A stretch of 64,000 nt of DNA from Varroa destructor (Eukaryota; Arthropoda; Arachnida; Mesostigmata; Varroidae), in NCBI RefSeq assembly GCF_002443255.2, contig NW_019211454.1, forward strand, positions 23,822,782 through 23,886,781. The letters run 5' to 3'. Positions within the stretch are counted from its first letter, which is position 1, and each line of letters begins with the position of its first letter. The position numbers and the translations under genes are program-made. The notes beneath the pieces were generated by a model. That model had not been told where the DNA came from. It searched no databases and saw only the letters and a list, made by a program, of their open reading frames with translations. Below, in pieces: positions 47,701 through 61,129 of this stretch.

Positions 47701-50700
47701 TAATTATTGCGTCAGTATTCCAATAATAAATATATACATTGGCGTCATTATTATAACCAACAAAGGTGGCAATTTTAGACTAATATAATCACTTAGCATT
47801 TTCCCGCTGCAGCTCCAGTGGGGAGGAAGCCGTATGGTAAGGCTTTACCGTAACCTGAAAAAATCTATTCCTTGCGAACTTAACTGCTCCTTTGCGAGAT
47901 GAAACCGATTAATTACGAATGCAAATGTCGCTTAACACCAAGCCCCTGTTTATACGTTTGCTCATGGTACAAATACAATAGCATCCTAAATTTCAGGACA
48001 CTTCTAAAAACCAGTCTTGAAATTTTAGAAAAAACAATATGCACTTGATTAATTCTATGACATGATTTCTTCTATGCATCATGATCTCCTTGTTGGAAAT
48101 TAGTCACTCTAAAACGGCAGTATTTTCAGAAAATTTTTCCCCGAAGGAAGCCAAAAACAAGCGGCTTCTATAAAAGTGCCGCATGGACAGTTGCGCTTAT
48201 AAAGCATGCTATCGCTAGGGCCTCCTCTCACGTTCTTTTTACTGAATGCGCTTAAGTGCGTCGTGACCGTTATCCTAGATGTAGTGAGCATAAAATCTTC
48301 CCCAGAACGAACGATTCCTAAGCCATCATAATTATTCGATTGTAGTTACAGCATGTATAAAAGTCGGCTTCAATTGGAGAAGTAACAGTAGCATATGAAC
48401 TCGAACAATTAAGTATTTAATTAATTTCAGAATGCAGTCCTTCGGTCTGTGTCTCAGGTACAGGTATCTGTTCCAAAACACAAGCATTTTGTCCAGCCAA
48501 GCTAAACTATGTAAAAGATCTAATACGATGTATTCGTGTACCGATTTGTGTTGGTACGGTCGGTACCTTGAGAACAGTAACACGAACGGTAGTCCAGGTT
48601 CGGAACCAGATGTGATGCTCCCTCGTTGTCACGGAGCGGAAATTCAATAATCGTAGCAAAGCGTTATAGGGTATAATATTGAGGATACCGCTCGAAACGG
48701 TTGGTGAGCTAAGCCAAATTCCATATACACGATACCTTAATTCATTCCTTTAGGACACAAACAAGGCAGTATTGTTGCTTTTCGTGCCATACAGATGTAT
48801 GCGTGCAGAGCATAAGCGTATTAATATTTACGTGTATAGGCCGTTCGTTAATTTCCTTTTTCCTAACTAGATCAGAACCAATCGGCACCTGACGCTGGCG
48901 GACTTACATTGCACAAGGCGGCCTAGACTTTACCGAGCGATAGAAACTCCATTAAACACCTATTCGTTTAATGCCGAATCATGTGGTACGTACCAACGGC
49001 CCAGACCTAATCTTTAACGCCAAATTTCAAAAGAACATTCTCTATTAAACATACGCTTGCTCACTCACTTATTATGAAATACCGTTATAATTGTCCGAGT
49101 TTTGTAATGTTAAGCTGTAAGATTTATTTTCCCGTTTTCATTGCTCTCACAGAGAAAAATAAGTACCTCTTCGTTTTCCTTGCTACCAGAGGCACACATT
49201 TTTGATTTTGCCTTCGCAAGGCAGTTAAGGCCATAATTCTTAGCCGAGATTACACTTAATTTCTAATCAATAGAATAGATCACTGATGCATTTTCGGGTG
49301 GATTCGCTCCTGATCCTCCAGACAACAGTATATACCATAAATCCGAATAGAAATGTGTTGGCATGTTAGGACACTATATTTAGAAAGAAACAATTTGTCC
49401 ATCAGGATGAGGCTTGGCCTTCATGCTTTGGTACTTTTTGTTGAACACTCAAAAAAAAATATGGCGGCTAAATGCGTTTCATCCTGAATTGTCCAGACTG
49501 TCTCGAAGATTTTGAAGGAAAAACCATCATCCTAAGTTTTTCTTCTTCCTTCTAGTTCTCAAGTTCGTTTCGTCAACGTTTCTCTCAGCAACTATGACAA
49601 ATAGTTTCTTATGCATTTGCTTTGCTTCACATGGAGTCCCGTTGATCGATTAAAGCTCACCCTGAAACAATTCGTAATGGTCATCCTGAACATAAATCTC
49701 AGAACATCCGTTTAGCTGACTGGAATAAGTTACATGTACTTGTGTTACAACAAAAAAAAAGACTATGTACCGATATTAAGCCATTATAACAGGGCACGTT
49801 TCCTTTCTGTGTTTGGCTTGAAACATTCGCCTGTTGGGCATTGGTTTGGTGGCTTAATTCGTTCGAAGTCTGACTCAACTCTCATTATGCATTCAGAATG
49901 GCTCGTTGTAAATAAAACTAAATTGTCGTATCCGTAATTAGCACGACAAAGTTACGTACCGTACGATGACCAGGTAATGATCGTGACAAAATTTCATTCA
50001 GCTGAAAGGTGGCGAACGCGCCTAATCGGCGTATTGAAGTACTGTTTCAGTTCGACTTCCATTGACGTTGCACGCTAAAGCGATAATTTTCTGCTTCTAT
50101 ATAAAATATACGATAGCGGATTTCAAACATGCAATAAAACAAAATCATGGAAAGCAAATTACTGACTTTTCTTGCAGATGCTGATCTTTTGGAACAGACC
50201 GTAAGTTGTTACGGTATTTTTTTAAATCGACAAAATATTTATTTCAGTCTGAAATTAATAACAAAATTTCGTTTAATCCGTTAATTTTAGGAGCTACGTG
50301 AGTCATTAGGCTATCGATAAAAACATATGATTGTGTTTGCAATTTACTCTTTTAGTGAAGTTAATTGTGCAGTTGTCACGCAGACAAAACAGTTAAGAAA
50401 AATACTTCTTTCTGTATTTGAAAGAAACAGCAATTCTGCCCGGTGCCTATTGTTATGCATTGTATATGAGCGTATGTCATAATCCAGCAGCTTTCAACGA
50501 TACTGAATCAGTGGCCAATGGTGCGCTAATATAGGGACAACCTAAATTGTTTTTATAGCATTTGTGATTATAGATTATTCCCCTAGAAACAGCCGTGTGC
50601 CTACAGATTTACTATTTATTTTTATCGTACAGTTCGACATCTCACTTTAGTACGTTTCATGTCAAATAATGGATTTCTGACCTTCTTATTTAGCCTGTGA

Positions 50701-52429
50701 TTTTGTGGACCTGACTACATCCTGATTTTTCGCGAATAACGTAAACAGCAAGCAGACGAAAATCGGCTACCACAGAACTAATGATGCTGGCAGAAGGCGG
50801 CACAAGTTCTTCTGTATAATATAAAAGTATTTCGCAATTGCATTTTTATTAAATAGAATCGTGTAAGTAGAAATTACTAATCCTGCTAAAAGAGAAATGA
50901 TTGATAAGGAGAGGACAACTTTAAAACTTATAGCATAATATCATAGAGCGTTTTCTGCGAATACTTAAGCCCACCTACGGCAGGCAGAAGACCAAACCGG
51001 TTCAAAGCTGCGAAATCTACCAAGTAAGCTCTGAGAAACATAGAAAGATGGCTATGTCATCACATCTATGAAGCTACTAAAAAGCGGATGAAGCAGTACA
51101 GTAAACTAGAACCGGAATAAGCTCCTTTTAGGCAACCCCAATAGGACCTGTTAGCAATCACGCGAGAAAAATTGGGAAGACGTATTTTTGGAGATACGTG
51201 TTTCATATTCCTTCATTGCAACGCCGTGGCCGTACAAATCATTATAAACATAATTTTTTTTACCTGTATTTGTCGACATATTCCTAATTTGCGATCCACA
51301 TTTGACAAGTGCGTACGGTCTGGTCAAACCGTTTCCAATGCCCGACAAAAATATATGTATAGACATATATATCAGGAGTGCGTTCTGCTATACTTATTAT
51401 AACAACAGTCGAAAATATCGACTGCTTCTCGCAGCAGCAAACGGGGTTTTCTTTCTCTCTTGATATTCAACGCTTAATTTGGAGACGAAGTTTTCTTAGA
51501 AACCACAGCTAAACGTAAAAAAACAAGCTATATCGGTAATGCTTGCGCAGCTCTGAAGATAAATAGCGATGCACTTTGGCCCTTACTACAATGGTGTGTG
51601 AAAATCCCTTGTGTTGGTGAAAAGTTGTTGCAGTTCTTTTCGGTAGTTCGAAGCGCACGAAGGCGTTCGGGTTTGGCATCAAACGAACTCTATAAAAAAA
51701 AATGATAGGTGAGAACTTTCAACGGCACAAACTGCTAGGTGATAGCTATAACATATAGTACTGCGACATATAACCGTTAATTTTTCCGAATTTTCTGAAT
51801 AGGTGCTATACATAGTTGTTTATGTTGGTGTCACAACGTATTGGTATGACTTCGTATGTTTGCTCTCCGTACCCCTAATAGGGATGTGTGCCCATGAAAA
51901 AGTTATTTTTTCCAGGACTTGAGCTTTATTTCAGGTTAATGCATGTCGCAAACACGTCAACAACCAAGCTGCTGGCGTACCCCTTAAACATCGATACCGA
52001 GTTTAGATTATGTCATTCAGCTGGACACCTTAATATTTTGTGTTATATATATTTATTGTAGCACAGACTCTGCAATAAACAATAATATGACTTTCACCGG
52101 ACAATTTTAATTAGACACAGTACCACCCCGAAGTGGTTTGTGCTCGTAGTTGACTAAATCAGGATTGTGTAATACGCTGATTGATAAAATATTGTTTACA
52201 ATGGAAAAACAAAAAGCAGTCGTTTGTAGATACGACGAGCAGTCACACTCCAAAAATATGGAGCGATCATTTGTTGTTTTAGAACACAAAAGCGACTCCA
52301 GTTGTGTGACTACTCTTTCGAATTAAGCAATTCACGACCGAAAAATCGTGAAGATCAGGTGAGCTAGTGGTCCATGTTTCGGCCAGCATAAATGTATCGA
52401 CACCCTTAAACTGTAGGTGCGAGAAGCGC
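44723..52429. other. non-coding, no gene recognised
   Basis: The longest featureless stretch. A (TA)n tract is at 47145-47162. Frames at 44836-45146, 46643-47002 (119 codons), 48332-48650 and 49734-49937 show no recognised domain or consistent splice sites. Confidence 0.45.
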
Positions 52430-52877
52430 TAAGGTTTTAGAGCCCTATAGACCCACCTCGAGCGTTCCACTGGGGTTCGGTCCTGTAAGGTATTCTGCGA
52501 TCGATCCGTGACGTAACTGTAACGCCCTTGATGTAAGCTGCCATCTCCCCGGGGGGGTCGTCGTAGCGGTCACCATTACGATTATTTGACTCACAAATAC
52601 TTTGACGTTCGGAGCACGTAAAGAAGAAAACAACTATTCGGGGCCATTGACAAGTCGATGGGTCGCATGGATAGCATACCGAGTTAGGACATGCGCAGCC
52701 GCACGTCGCACATTCGAATGCTACATGGACGCATGGCTGATAACGATGGCTGAGTGTTACTCTCAGGCCTGTAAAAATAGACAACCGCTAGTTCGAGCGC
52801 GGCTAAGGCATATGCAATCAGTACTGTTCCTTGCAAAAAACAGTACTGATTATGCAGTATATAATAATAATAATAAT
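52430..52877 (+). mobile_element. possible retroposon 3' end: GC-richer body, hairpin, (ATA)n tail
   Basis: A GC-richer block runs from about 52430. It is followed by a stem of 13 bp (AATCAGTACTGTT, 52816-52828, with its exact inverse at 52839-52851), which can extend by three more pairs past a two-base bulge. Then comes an (ATA)n run at 52861-52877. A stem-loop followed by short tandem repeats is the usual 3' end of several LINE and SINE families. Open frames on both strands (52437-52784 minus, 52602-52922 plus) gave no motif. Confidence 0.35.
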
Positions 52878-52879
52878 GC

Positions 52880-55800
52880 AGTAAATCATATAACGACCAT
52901 AGTACCGGGTTTACAAAAATGATGGTGGCTTGCATGAAGCTCGAAGGCTGACTCCCATCTCATGCCCCGCAAAAGGCATAATGATAGCTTCTAGTACACA
53001 ACAAAGATTTGTTATACACGTATTATGAGTCCTCGCGCACAACCGATACAGTGCGGAAGCAAGCTACCCGAAATATTGGACACGTATTTTAAGTCGTCCT
53101 ACTGCTGCCGTATGTCCTATGTGAAGCACGAGCTCATGCACCTAAGATAATACATATCTTCCAGGCTTCCATAAGGAGGTCATCTTTAGAGGTCAGTTTG
53201 CTGTGTTATGGGTACATAGACTCTTAGAAAATTGCTATCTAGATAAATAAAGTGTAAGTAAAATATCGCATCGTTTGCCCAAGAGCGTACTAGTCAATAA
53301 AGCCCAATGTATTTTGGAGAAGCAAGTGTTTTCGCGCGCTTTTCTATTTACCGATACGAGGTAAACACCTGGTAAGCTGCTAATTTGATCTCTTGGAAGT
53401 TCGAATCGCGATGTGGAAGATCTCTGATAATCCTAACCGTCGTAAACATGTTACCTCACAAAGGTAAACTATGTCACATTCTAGTAACATATATTCCATT
53501 GTTTGTGGTTGAATGTCGCGCTAGAAAAGGTATACTTGTATGGCAGTTTTAGAGCGACAGCAATCGCTTGTGTGTAACACCCCCACAGGTACCGGTGCCA
53601 GAATGCCAACAGTCAGCTTTTTCTGTCGTTGCTACAAATGCGCGCTGCACTCCTTGTCGGCTTTCCGTTATTGTCATATCTGGCCAAATTTTCTGTTTCT
53701 TCGTACTGTCTAACCATCTTCGATGTTTGCCGCTCGACGTTTATTCAGTACCGGTTTATACGTGGTTCTTTCTCAACAGCATTTGTATTGTTTTACGCTA
53801 ATCCTCTTTAAAAGTCCACCTGGCTATTATTATTACTGTCACCTTATAAACTGCGCTTAATTGTTTCTTAATAATAACATAATGATGGTAAAAATTCAAA
53901 TATTTCAGTAAACTTGACACTTAATGTACATTGTCGTATGATATAATAGCTGTTCCTAACCAAGTGTTTTGTCTTCTTTTAATTAGTTTTAAATATATGT
54001 ATTTCTTCATTCAGTGTATCATTTGTATGTATTGACTTGAATATTATAGCGGAAAACCGACCGGTGTCTCTAGCTGGCCAGAAAGAAGCTTATTATTTGG
54101 GAACGCTTTGTTAAAGTGCAGCTTGATAACGACTGCCCAAACAGATGTCGAACAGAATTTCGATCAGGACATTATCATACACTGTGATTGAACCCTTTCT
54201 AAGAAAGACTCACGTCGAAACCAGTGTCCGTTTTAACGAAAGTGAACGGTTGAAGCTAGTATCAATGAGCACGGAAAAAAAGCTTCCTTCATCGGTCCTG
54301 GAAATCAGCGAAGTGTCGTCCTGTTTGTTAACATATCCAATCAAAAATGCCTAACCATTTTACCAGACGTGGGCGCCATCTTCATCCTGGTTATCTGTAG
54401 GGTGCACAGAAGTCGCATCTTGAAATTTTGTGCTTAAATGTCGGTTTTAGGCTTATATTCACAATGATTTGTTCACCAGATAGTAGTCAAGACTATTTTA
54501 TACTTGAATGTTTACTATATTTGCTGTGTTTTCGAATTTCATTTAGGCAATTTATAGTTTGTTATCTAGACTGCGAACAGCTAACAAAACCTTCACAAAT
54601 TAATTTTATATCGCTCATGTAAATAGTCCCGGTGAAATATAAACAGGAGTAATATATTCGATGTAACCAGACATAGCCGCTCAGTTGCTAAAATAGCCGG
54701 TAAGTGGCAATTATGGTTTAAAGGGCTGCTAAAAATCGTATTTTTTTCAATTTTACTGCCAAATTCTACTAATAGCCCAGTCTAGGTAATACGCGATATA
54801 GCTGTTCATTATCTTACTGCTATGCTGTGTAAAATAAGATTGTTAGCGAAGAGTGTTATTGAGCCGGCATGTAAAAAGTAAAAAAATCAAAGGTACAGAA
54901 CGAGCAAACGCGGACAAAACGCGAAAGGTAGTGCAACAAAAGTCAACGTGTCTCAAGCTTAGAGTGACATTGGCTCAATTCGCTAGGAAGCCTCATCTCG
55001 ATAGCGAGTCCAAAGATATTCCGACTCAAACGCTTGTATATATATAACGCTTGTATAGAACAAAAAAATACTTAGATTAAAATACTCGAACGAAGCAACC
55101 GAAAAAATCATTAGAATCACTAATGCAACCATTGTAGGCAAGTTTCTTCCCGGTAATAGTTCCGACCCGAAGAAACATTATCCTGACACTTTTTGGATCT
55201 TCATCTACTAGAGCAAAGCACGTATCAGAGACATTTCTAATTCACTGAGACAATCCACCATGTTGTATTAGATCCGACCAGATTTTCTGACAAGGTTGAA
55301 TCAATATCTTCCTAAGGCATGTTTATCAATTTAATTACGTACCTAATACAAAATCAATTTCTTTTTATCTCAAAACGATTGCTTTTGTATTTACGGCAGC
55401 TACTCAGAGTAGAAGTATATTTTGTTGTTTTTTCATCTACGGTCGTTTTAAGTGTTATTGTATTGGGTACAAACAATGCCGTGCTATTACCTGTTTTTTT
55501 TTATTGCGAGAGGCCGCCGAAAAGCTCCATTGTCACCTTCGTTAAGTTATTTAGCTGCTATGCGATTGCCAGTTGCAGTTACGATTGGCATCGAGATACA
55601 GGGACATTCCTAAAGGGGCTTTCTGTGACGTACCCAATGCTAACATTTGTTCATTACTTACGTGATATAGCTCGAATTACGATACCGGCGAAGCTAAACG
55701 GCCGATAATTTATAAAATACAAGTATAATCCCATACCTGTTCACAGAGATAGTTTTTTTCCGTCCTTGTTAATTCCTAGAAAGACAAATGGAGTTACAGG

Positions 55801-56320
55801 TTAAAGTAGATCAAGTTGATCTACCAGACTGACAACGTAGCTTGCCTATAACAGTCTGCTCGTCGAAGTATTTTGTTAGCTTTGCAAATGTTAGTTCGAA
55901 TATGGGCTTTCCTCATCATACCGAGCAACATTTGTTGGCATAACCCATTCTATACATTTTATATAAACCCAGTCTGTATAAGATGTGTTGGGCAGTACAT
56001 ATGACAAAGCTATGCGATCTGGCATTTCCATGGAAACAACTACCCTTAGACCTGATTTAGATTGTAATAGGCTGTATCCAGTAATTATACAAGAGCCACC
56101 ATCGATCCGAACTACTATTATAATAATACAATATAAATAATTTAACAGCAATATTGTAAAATTTCACACTGTGCACGCTTTCTCCGTATCCAAAAGTCAA
56201 TCGATAATGTAGCAAAATAATTCTCTGCATTTAAAGAGTTCACTTACGATAGATGCTCACATGATGATTCAGGGACAACAACAGCAAAGGCACCGATAAG
56301 AACAAATGTAGAAAACGATA
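52880..56320. other. non-coding, no gene recognised
   Basis: AT-rich. The 129-codon plus frame at 55319-55708 begins with a long hydrophobic stretch and has a more balanced C-terminal half, but no family was recognised. A 9-bp inverted repeat (GTAGATCAA/TTGATCTAC) lies near 55805-55823. Confidence 0.45.
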
Positions 56321-56324
56321 TAGA

Positions 56325-56370
56325 TTTCGTCTACAACAGATGATACAAGCGCTATCTGTTGTAGACGAAA
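56325..56370. repeat. perfect hairpin, 17-bp stem, 12-base loop
   Basis: TTTCGTCTACAACAGAT (56325-56341) is the exact reverse complement of 56354-56370. The loop is GATACAAGCGCT. Confidence 0.95.
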
Positions 56371-56374
56371 CAAG

Positions 56375-59300
56375 CACGGTCTCTTTGTAAGGGGTTCGAG
56401 GATCGAGTGGAACGTGTGCTCGTCAATCGAAAACACCATCACATGCTCCTGGCATTGTGTATATATATAGCCGATATCGATCAAATACGTTGTTCATAAA
56501 CAAAGGTCTCAAAACATACCATAAAAGGACAGCACCACGTTCAGGACAAGGAAAAATGGCAACAAGATCCTTGCCTTCTTTTACGAGTTTGTAATTGTTC
56601 CTACTTTATCCCAACTCTCCTATAAATAACGTTTGTCACAAGAGACGACAGCAAGCCTGATTACGAGTGGCATTTAACAATAGAAAAATAACAATCTGTG
56701 TTGTTTCGAAGTCAAAGAGGCGCATTTTTTACCTTATTTTGTATTTTGCATCGTCTTTCCTAACTTCCATAGTGTTAGCACATGCCCATATGGTAATGCC
56801 GTTCTGGACGTACACTTAACAGATGATAAGAACACATTACTCGACGTTACTATACAGCATTTTCCATTAATAGGTCTGATAAGTATAGCAAAACCTACGC
56901 CGGCCAGATCCTTTAGTGAAAACAGGTCTTTGATGTAATTTCACAGAAACGATTTTGCAGACCTGTTTGCACAGGAAAAAATAGCCAAAAGCATTGAAAA
57001 ATTCGAACCTAAATGTAAATGATTTCGGCCTTGCTGTACTCGTCCTTTCTTTCGCTGAATCTATAGTTCTGAAGCTGAGACCTAGTGTAAGGCATTAGCG
57101 ATACTGATTTACTCAGTAAAATACATTCAAGGATGCTGTTCTTTATCCCAAGGATCAGCTCATTCAACGAATGCATTATTCGGCACTTACTTTCTCGAGT
57201 CCATCTGCTTCTTGCCATTATCGTTTCATCAATGCTGTTTACCGAGAATTGACAAGACTTTGTAGTATGGGAAAAGAACGTCCCCGTATGTGTGGTGTTA
57301 AGAGATTTTTTCACTATGCCAATAGGTAACATTAAAGGTGAATGATCCTATCTGTGACCGCTCGGTTTCCTGTATCCAGTAAACTGCGGCTCTCGGAATC
57401 TGTATCTCGAATCTTCCCCTTTCTATCTTTCAAAAAACTACGAACCTATTGAACGGTGGTTCCAGCCGAAAAGGCTAAGGTTGGGCAAAGCTCAAGCAAA
57501 TAAGTAAAGCTCGGTTTACGTCGTTGAAGTATACGCTATGTAGCTAGTTGTTTTGACCGTAAAAAACGGGACCGTTCAACCGAAGTCAACGACGATAACG
57601 CAGGTACACGAAATATTTTACTGTGGCGGATATTTTCTTATGTACCACATATTAAGATCACTTTCGTGCCTCCGATAAGGTGTCTCACAGCATCCTCCAC
57701 GGGAAAATAGTTGCCTTCAGAATAGGGCATTGCGTCTGCGCCAGGTGCTGGGTCCATTTTTCCGATAGCACAGTTAGTGCTTAAGTTGGCGACGGTTTGT
57801 CCAGTCTGAGTCACCGCCCTTCTAAAGTCCCTTAATACTACTTGGGTCACTTAGTGCATTTCAAATCCAGCGCCAAACATCGGACTTCGATTACGTTAGC
57901 TAGAACACGGTCTATGTTTCATGCTATACAATGAGACAAGGAACCTTGAATGCACGAAACTCTTCTCTCATCTTAGAAGCAGGATAAACAGAAAATATTT
58001 ACCTTCTAAGTACACCGCTCTATACCTGTTTTCAAAGATACAATCTCATGTATTAGATCGTTAAATAACTCCAGAAGTGACCTGGATGAGGAAGTCATCA
58101 TTAGGCACGACTCACCTATATATTTCACTGAGTGAACCATCACTTATTTTCGGGTGACGACCGGTCTCAGTTCTATCAAAGATATGTATATTTTACTCCA
58201 ATAACGCGCCCAAAGCCGTTTCATCAAGGTGTCCTACTGCGCTGTAATACTGTTAAAATATTCTCTCGTACTTATCAGTGCTGAGGTGTAGCAACGTAGA
58301 AATCATATCTCAGCATTTCGGCATATGACCGCAGATCCGATTTGCTGTGATTCGAGCACTGTAGAAGGTGACTGATTATGTCTGCGAGATTTACAGCAAT
58401 TGTCCTTTATTCTGTATAATTTACTGCAAATAAGTTTCGCGTATGCATAGATTGCAATTACCTATTTCAATTATTTTTTAAACTAAACGAGATGTCATAT
58501 CATGTACGAGTTGTAAACACTTCGGTAATTACATAGCCCCGAACGATCCGCATCAATACGACAGAGCGACACCTGGCGTAGTCGACTCTCGATATGCATG
58601 TAACGTTTCGTATTCGTATCACACGTCGTTCTTGTGCATGTCGTGAATGACGATTTATCAATACAGAGCATTATGCCGAAAATTATAGAAGAATAACAAG
58701 TAGCTTAACGTCTAAGCGTTTGCCATTGACTACTTAGCTCGTCACTTATGCTACGGAATTTGACATAGGAAAACGTGCACGTACGAGAAAATCTGACAGA
58801 GATTTATTTAAGTAGATCAAATTATGCGATCGGTAATATGCGATAAATGTAAACCTGTTTCCTACCACTTAGATCGACGAGGAATACTTTCGAATATTTA
58901 CGTTCGACGTTCTTTGCTGGTATTTAAACGAACCTAGAAAGAAGCTGTTTGTGCTCTTGTGTGTCCCTGATCGAGTCAGGCGTGTCACCTCGCTGAACGT
59001 GCACCTGAACCACAATCTGATCTCGTAACAAACAAAGTTTGAAAATGTTCATGTTGATCGAGTTCCATTCCAGTGTGTTTTCATCGGCAAATGTAATGCA
59101 ATTGTTAATAGTTATTTTTAAGGTTTGTCTGATTCTACTGATTGTATTTGCATAGGGAGCTTAATTAATCGAATCCCATATAAAATTTCCAAAAAAAACT
59201 AAGTCTGTATTAAGTCCGTGTTGGCAAGATATGATGAGCCCTGACCAAGTTGTATTACATTCTACTTTTTACGAATCATTTGTCACGTCCCTAATCCGTT

Positions 59301-60990
59301 GAACAATTGTAATCGACTGATAAAGCACCGATTTCGGCCATTTCGAATACAGCGTGATTCGTCTAATCGAACTTTACTCATTATCTCCCTTCAGGTTGCC
59401 CTCTGGAGGACTATCCCTGATCAACTTAAACAAAGGACGTATTGAATTTTATCGCTGGAAGTTGAGTTTCGTCACCTAGCAAAGACAACTTCGACGAACT
59501 TTTGCCTGTCTGGGGGGGGGGCATGGCCACAGTGCGAGAACTAACTTAAAAGGTTTGTTACCCTATGGTAGTTTCGCGATTTTATGTTATGTATTGAACA
59601 CTTATTTTTTTCAAGTCATTTTTAGATTTATTATCGTACAGTGTGACACATAGGCAAATAAAGAGGTAATTATGCAGCATTGTTAAGTTTTGACGCAAAT
59701 ATAACCTGGAAGATCATAACATACTGGACTAAGTGTCATTTTGTCTATGTTGATTTTGTAAAACTGACGCTGAAGAAGCCTTTGAGGCTACGTACTCTAG
59801 TGTACATTCCCACAGTGTATAGCGTATGTCGGTCAGCCACTGCATATAAAGGTACGTAGAACGGATCCAATGTAACGTTATAGCATTTTGTTTTGATGAT
59901 TGTTTGGCCGCTATCCTACACATTCTTGTCAGCCGAGGTTTATTGCTTACGATGAGTTGTGCATAGGCCTGACAGCTCATGATACATAGAAGATTGTCGA
60001 GTACAACTGATAAAGGTAAGCAAATGTCAAGCTAACTTTTACGAAGAGATCTTTTCGAGCGTGCATTTCTTATTCTAAAAAAATCTCTTTACAGTAGATA
60101 CAGGCACGGATGCCTCCACAACGGTCGACATCTGTGCTACCGATTGCATAGCTAGCTGAATAGTGCTTAAATATGTATAACATGGAAAAATTAATCAAAC
60201 AATTAAATATCAACAACTAATATATATGAAGAAAAGGAAAATATTCCAGTGCGAAAATAATTTTCATTTATATAACGCGAGTGCTGCACGACTTACAGTC
60301 GTCGATTTTATGAGGCCATGACTTGTGACGCTGTCATATTAAAATGCACATTACTAATTCAGTTCGATCTGTAATCTTATTGTCTTACATTTTACTAAGT
60401 TATTTCATATAATAAAAGGCCCAAAATTTTACCTTATTCTTTTTTAATTCAACTTGGTTTTGTTTAAATTAAATTTCTGTACTGACAGTCTAGCTGTAGT
60501 ACCTAGAAGAACACGTCGAAACTGCTGGGAAGGTTCAGAGAACGATTTTACGTAGAATCGCACTGCGTAGTATAAGCTCGACACAGTAAAGCCCTCCAGG
60601 GGCTCTGATTGGCAAATGTGGGCAAATTTTAGCATGCGTAACCGACCAGACTAGACGCGACAGGTTCGTCGATGCCAAAGAACGACACGTAACTCAAGAG
60701 ATAAGTGTATCTACGTTTCAATTACTAGCTAGACAATTTGGAGGGTATATTGGGTCTTCATATAAGTTTAACACTATTGGCATATCTTATTTATTTTAGC
60801 AATTCTATATACTTTGGACAAGCTAGCCTTCTAAGCTCCTTATCTAGAATTCTTTATGCGTTCATCTGCCACATATAATGTATATCAGCCGATTTTAGTC
60901 TACATTGCGATCACAGAATACCGTCAACAACGCACTGCATAACACTGTAACATCCTTATGTATTGTTAATATTCCTATAAATATAAACAT
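56375..60990. other. mostly non-coding; one possible exon at 57638-57850 (minus)
   Basis: The minus frame 57638-57850 has a balanced composition (TGQTVANLSTNCAIGKMDP, then AVRHLIGGTKVILICGT) and an acceptor-like CTTTAG near its start, but has no ATG and no recognised family. The frames at 57009-57332, 59729-59980 and 60444-60635 look like chance. Confidence 0.35.
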
Positions 60991-60992
60991 AG

Positions 60993-61128
60993 GAATCAAC
61001 ACAGAGTGGCCCTTTTTGCGAACGGCACGAGTTTCACTGCGTATGGCATCCAAAGATGCAGGAAGGCAACGCAGGCCGCAAGGACGACCAAATCGTCTTA
61101 TCACTCGCCCTTTCAACTTGCTCGACCT
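60993..61128 (+). CDS. possible coding exon with strong donor
   Basis: A donor of near-ideal form (CGACCT|GTAAGTAG) ends a GC-richer stretch. Acceptor-like CATAG (ending 60992) and CACAG (ending 61004) precede it. In one frame the stretch reads EWPFLRTARVSLRMASKDAG and continues as an Arg/Pro-rich segment (GRPNRLITRPFNLLDL). Other frames on both strands are also open across it, so coding status and frame are uncertain. No neighbouring exon was identified. Confidence 0.25.
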
Positions 61129-61129
61129 G

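Noticed and set aside
53340..53420. T-arm-like AGTTCGAATCGC suggesting a tRNA or SINE
   Set aside because: No convincing D-arm or acceptor pairing upstream at the right distance.
55319..55708. 129-codon plus-strand open frame with hydrophobic segments
   Set aside because: The hydrophobic part follows from T-rich codons. No family motif, upstream exon or downstream splice site supports it.
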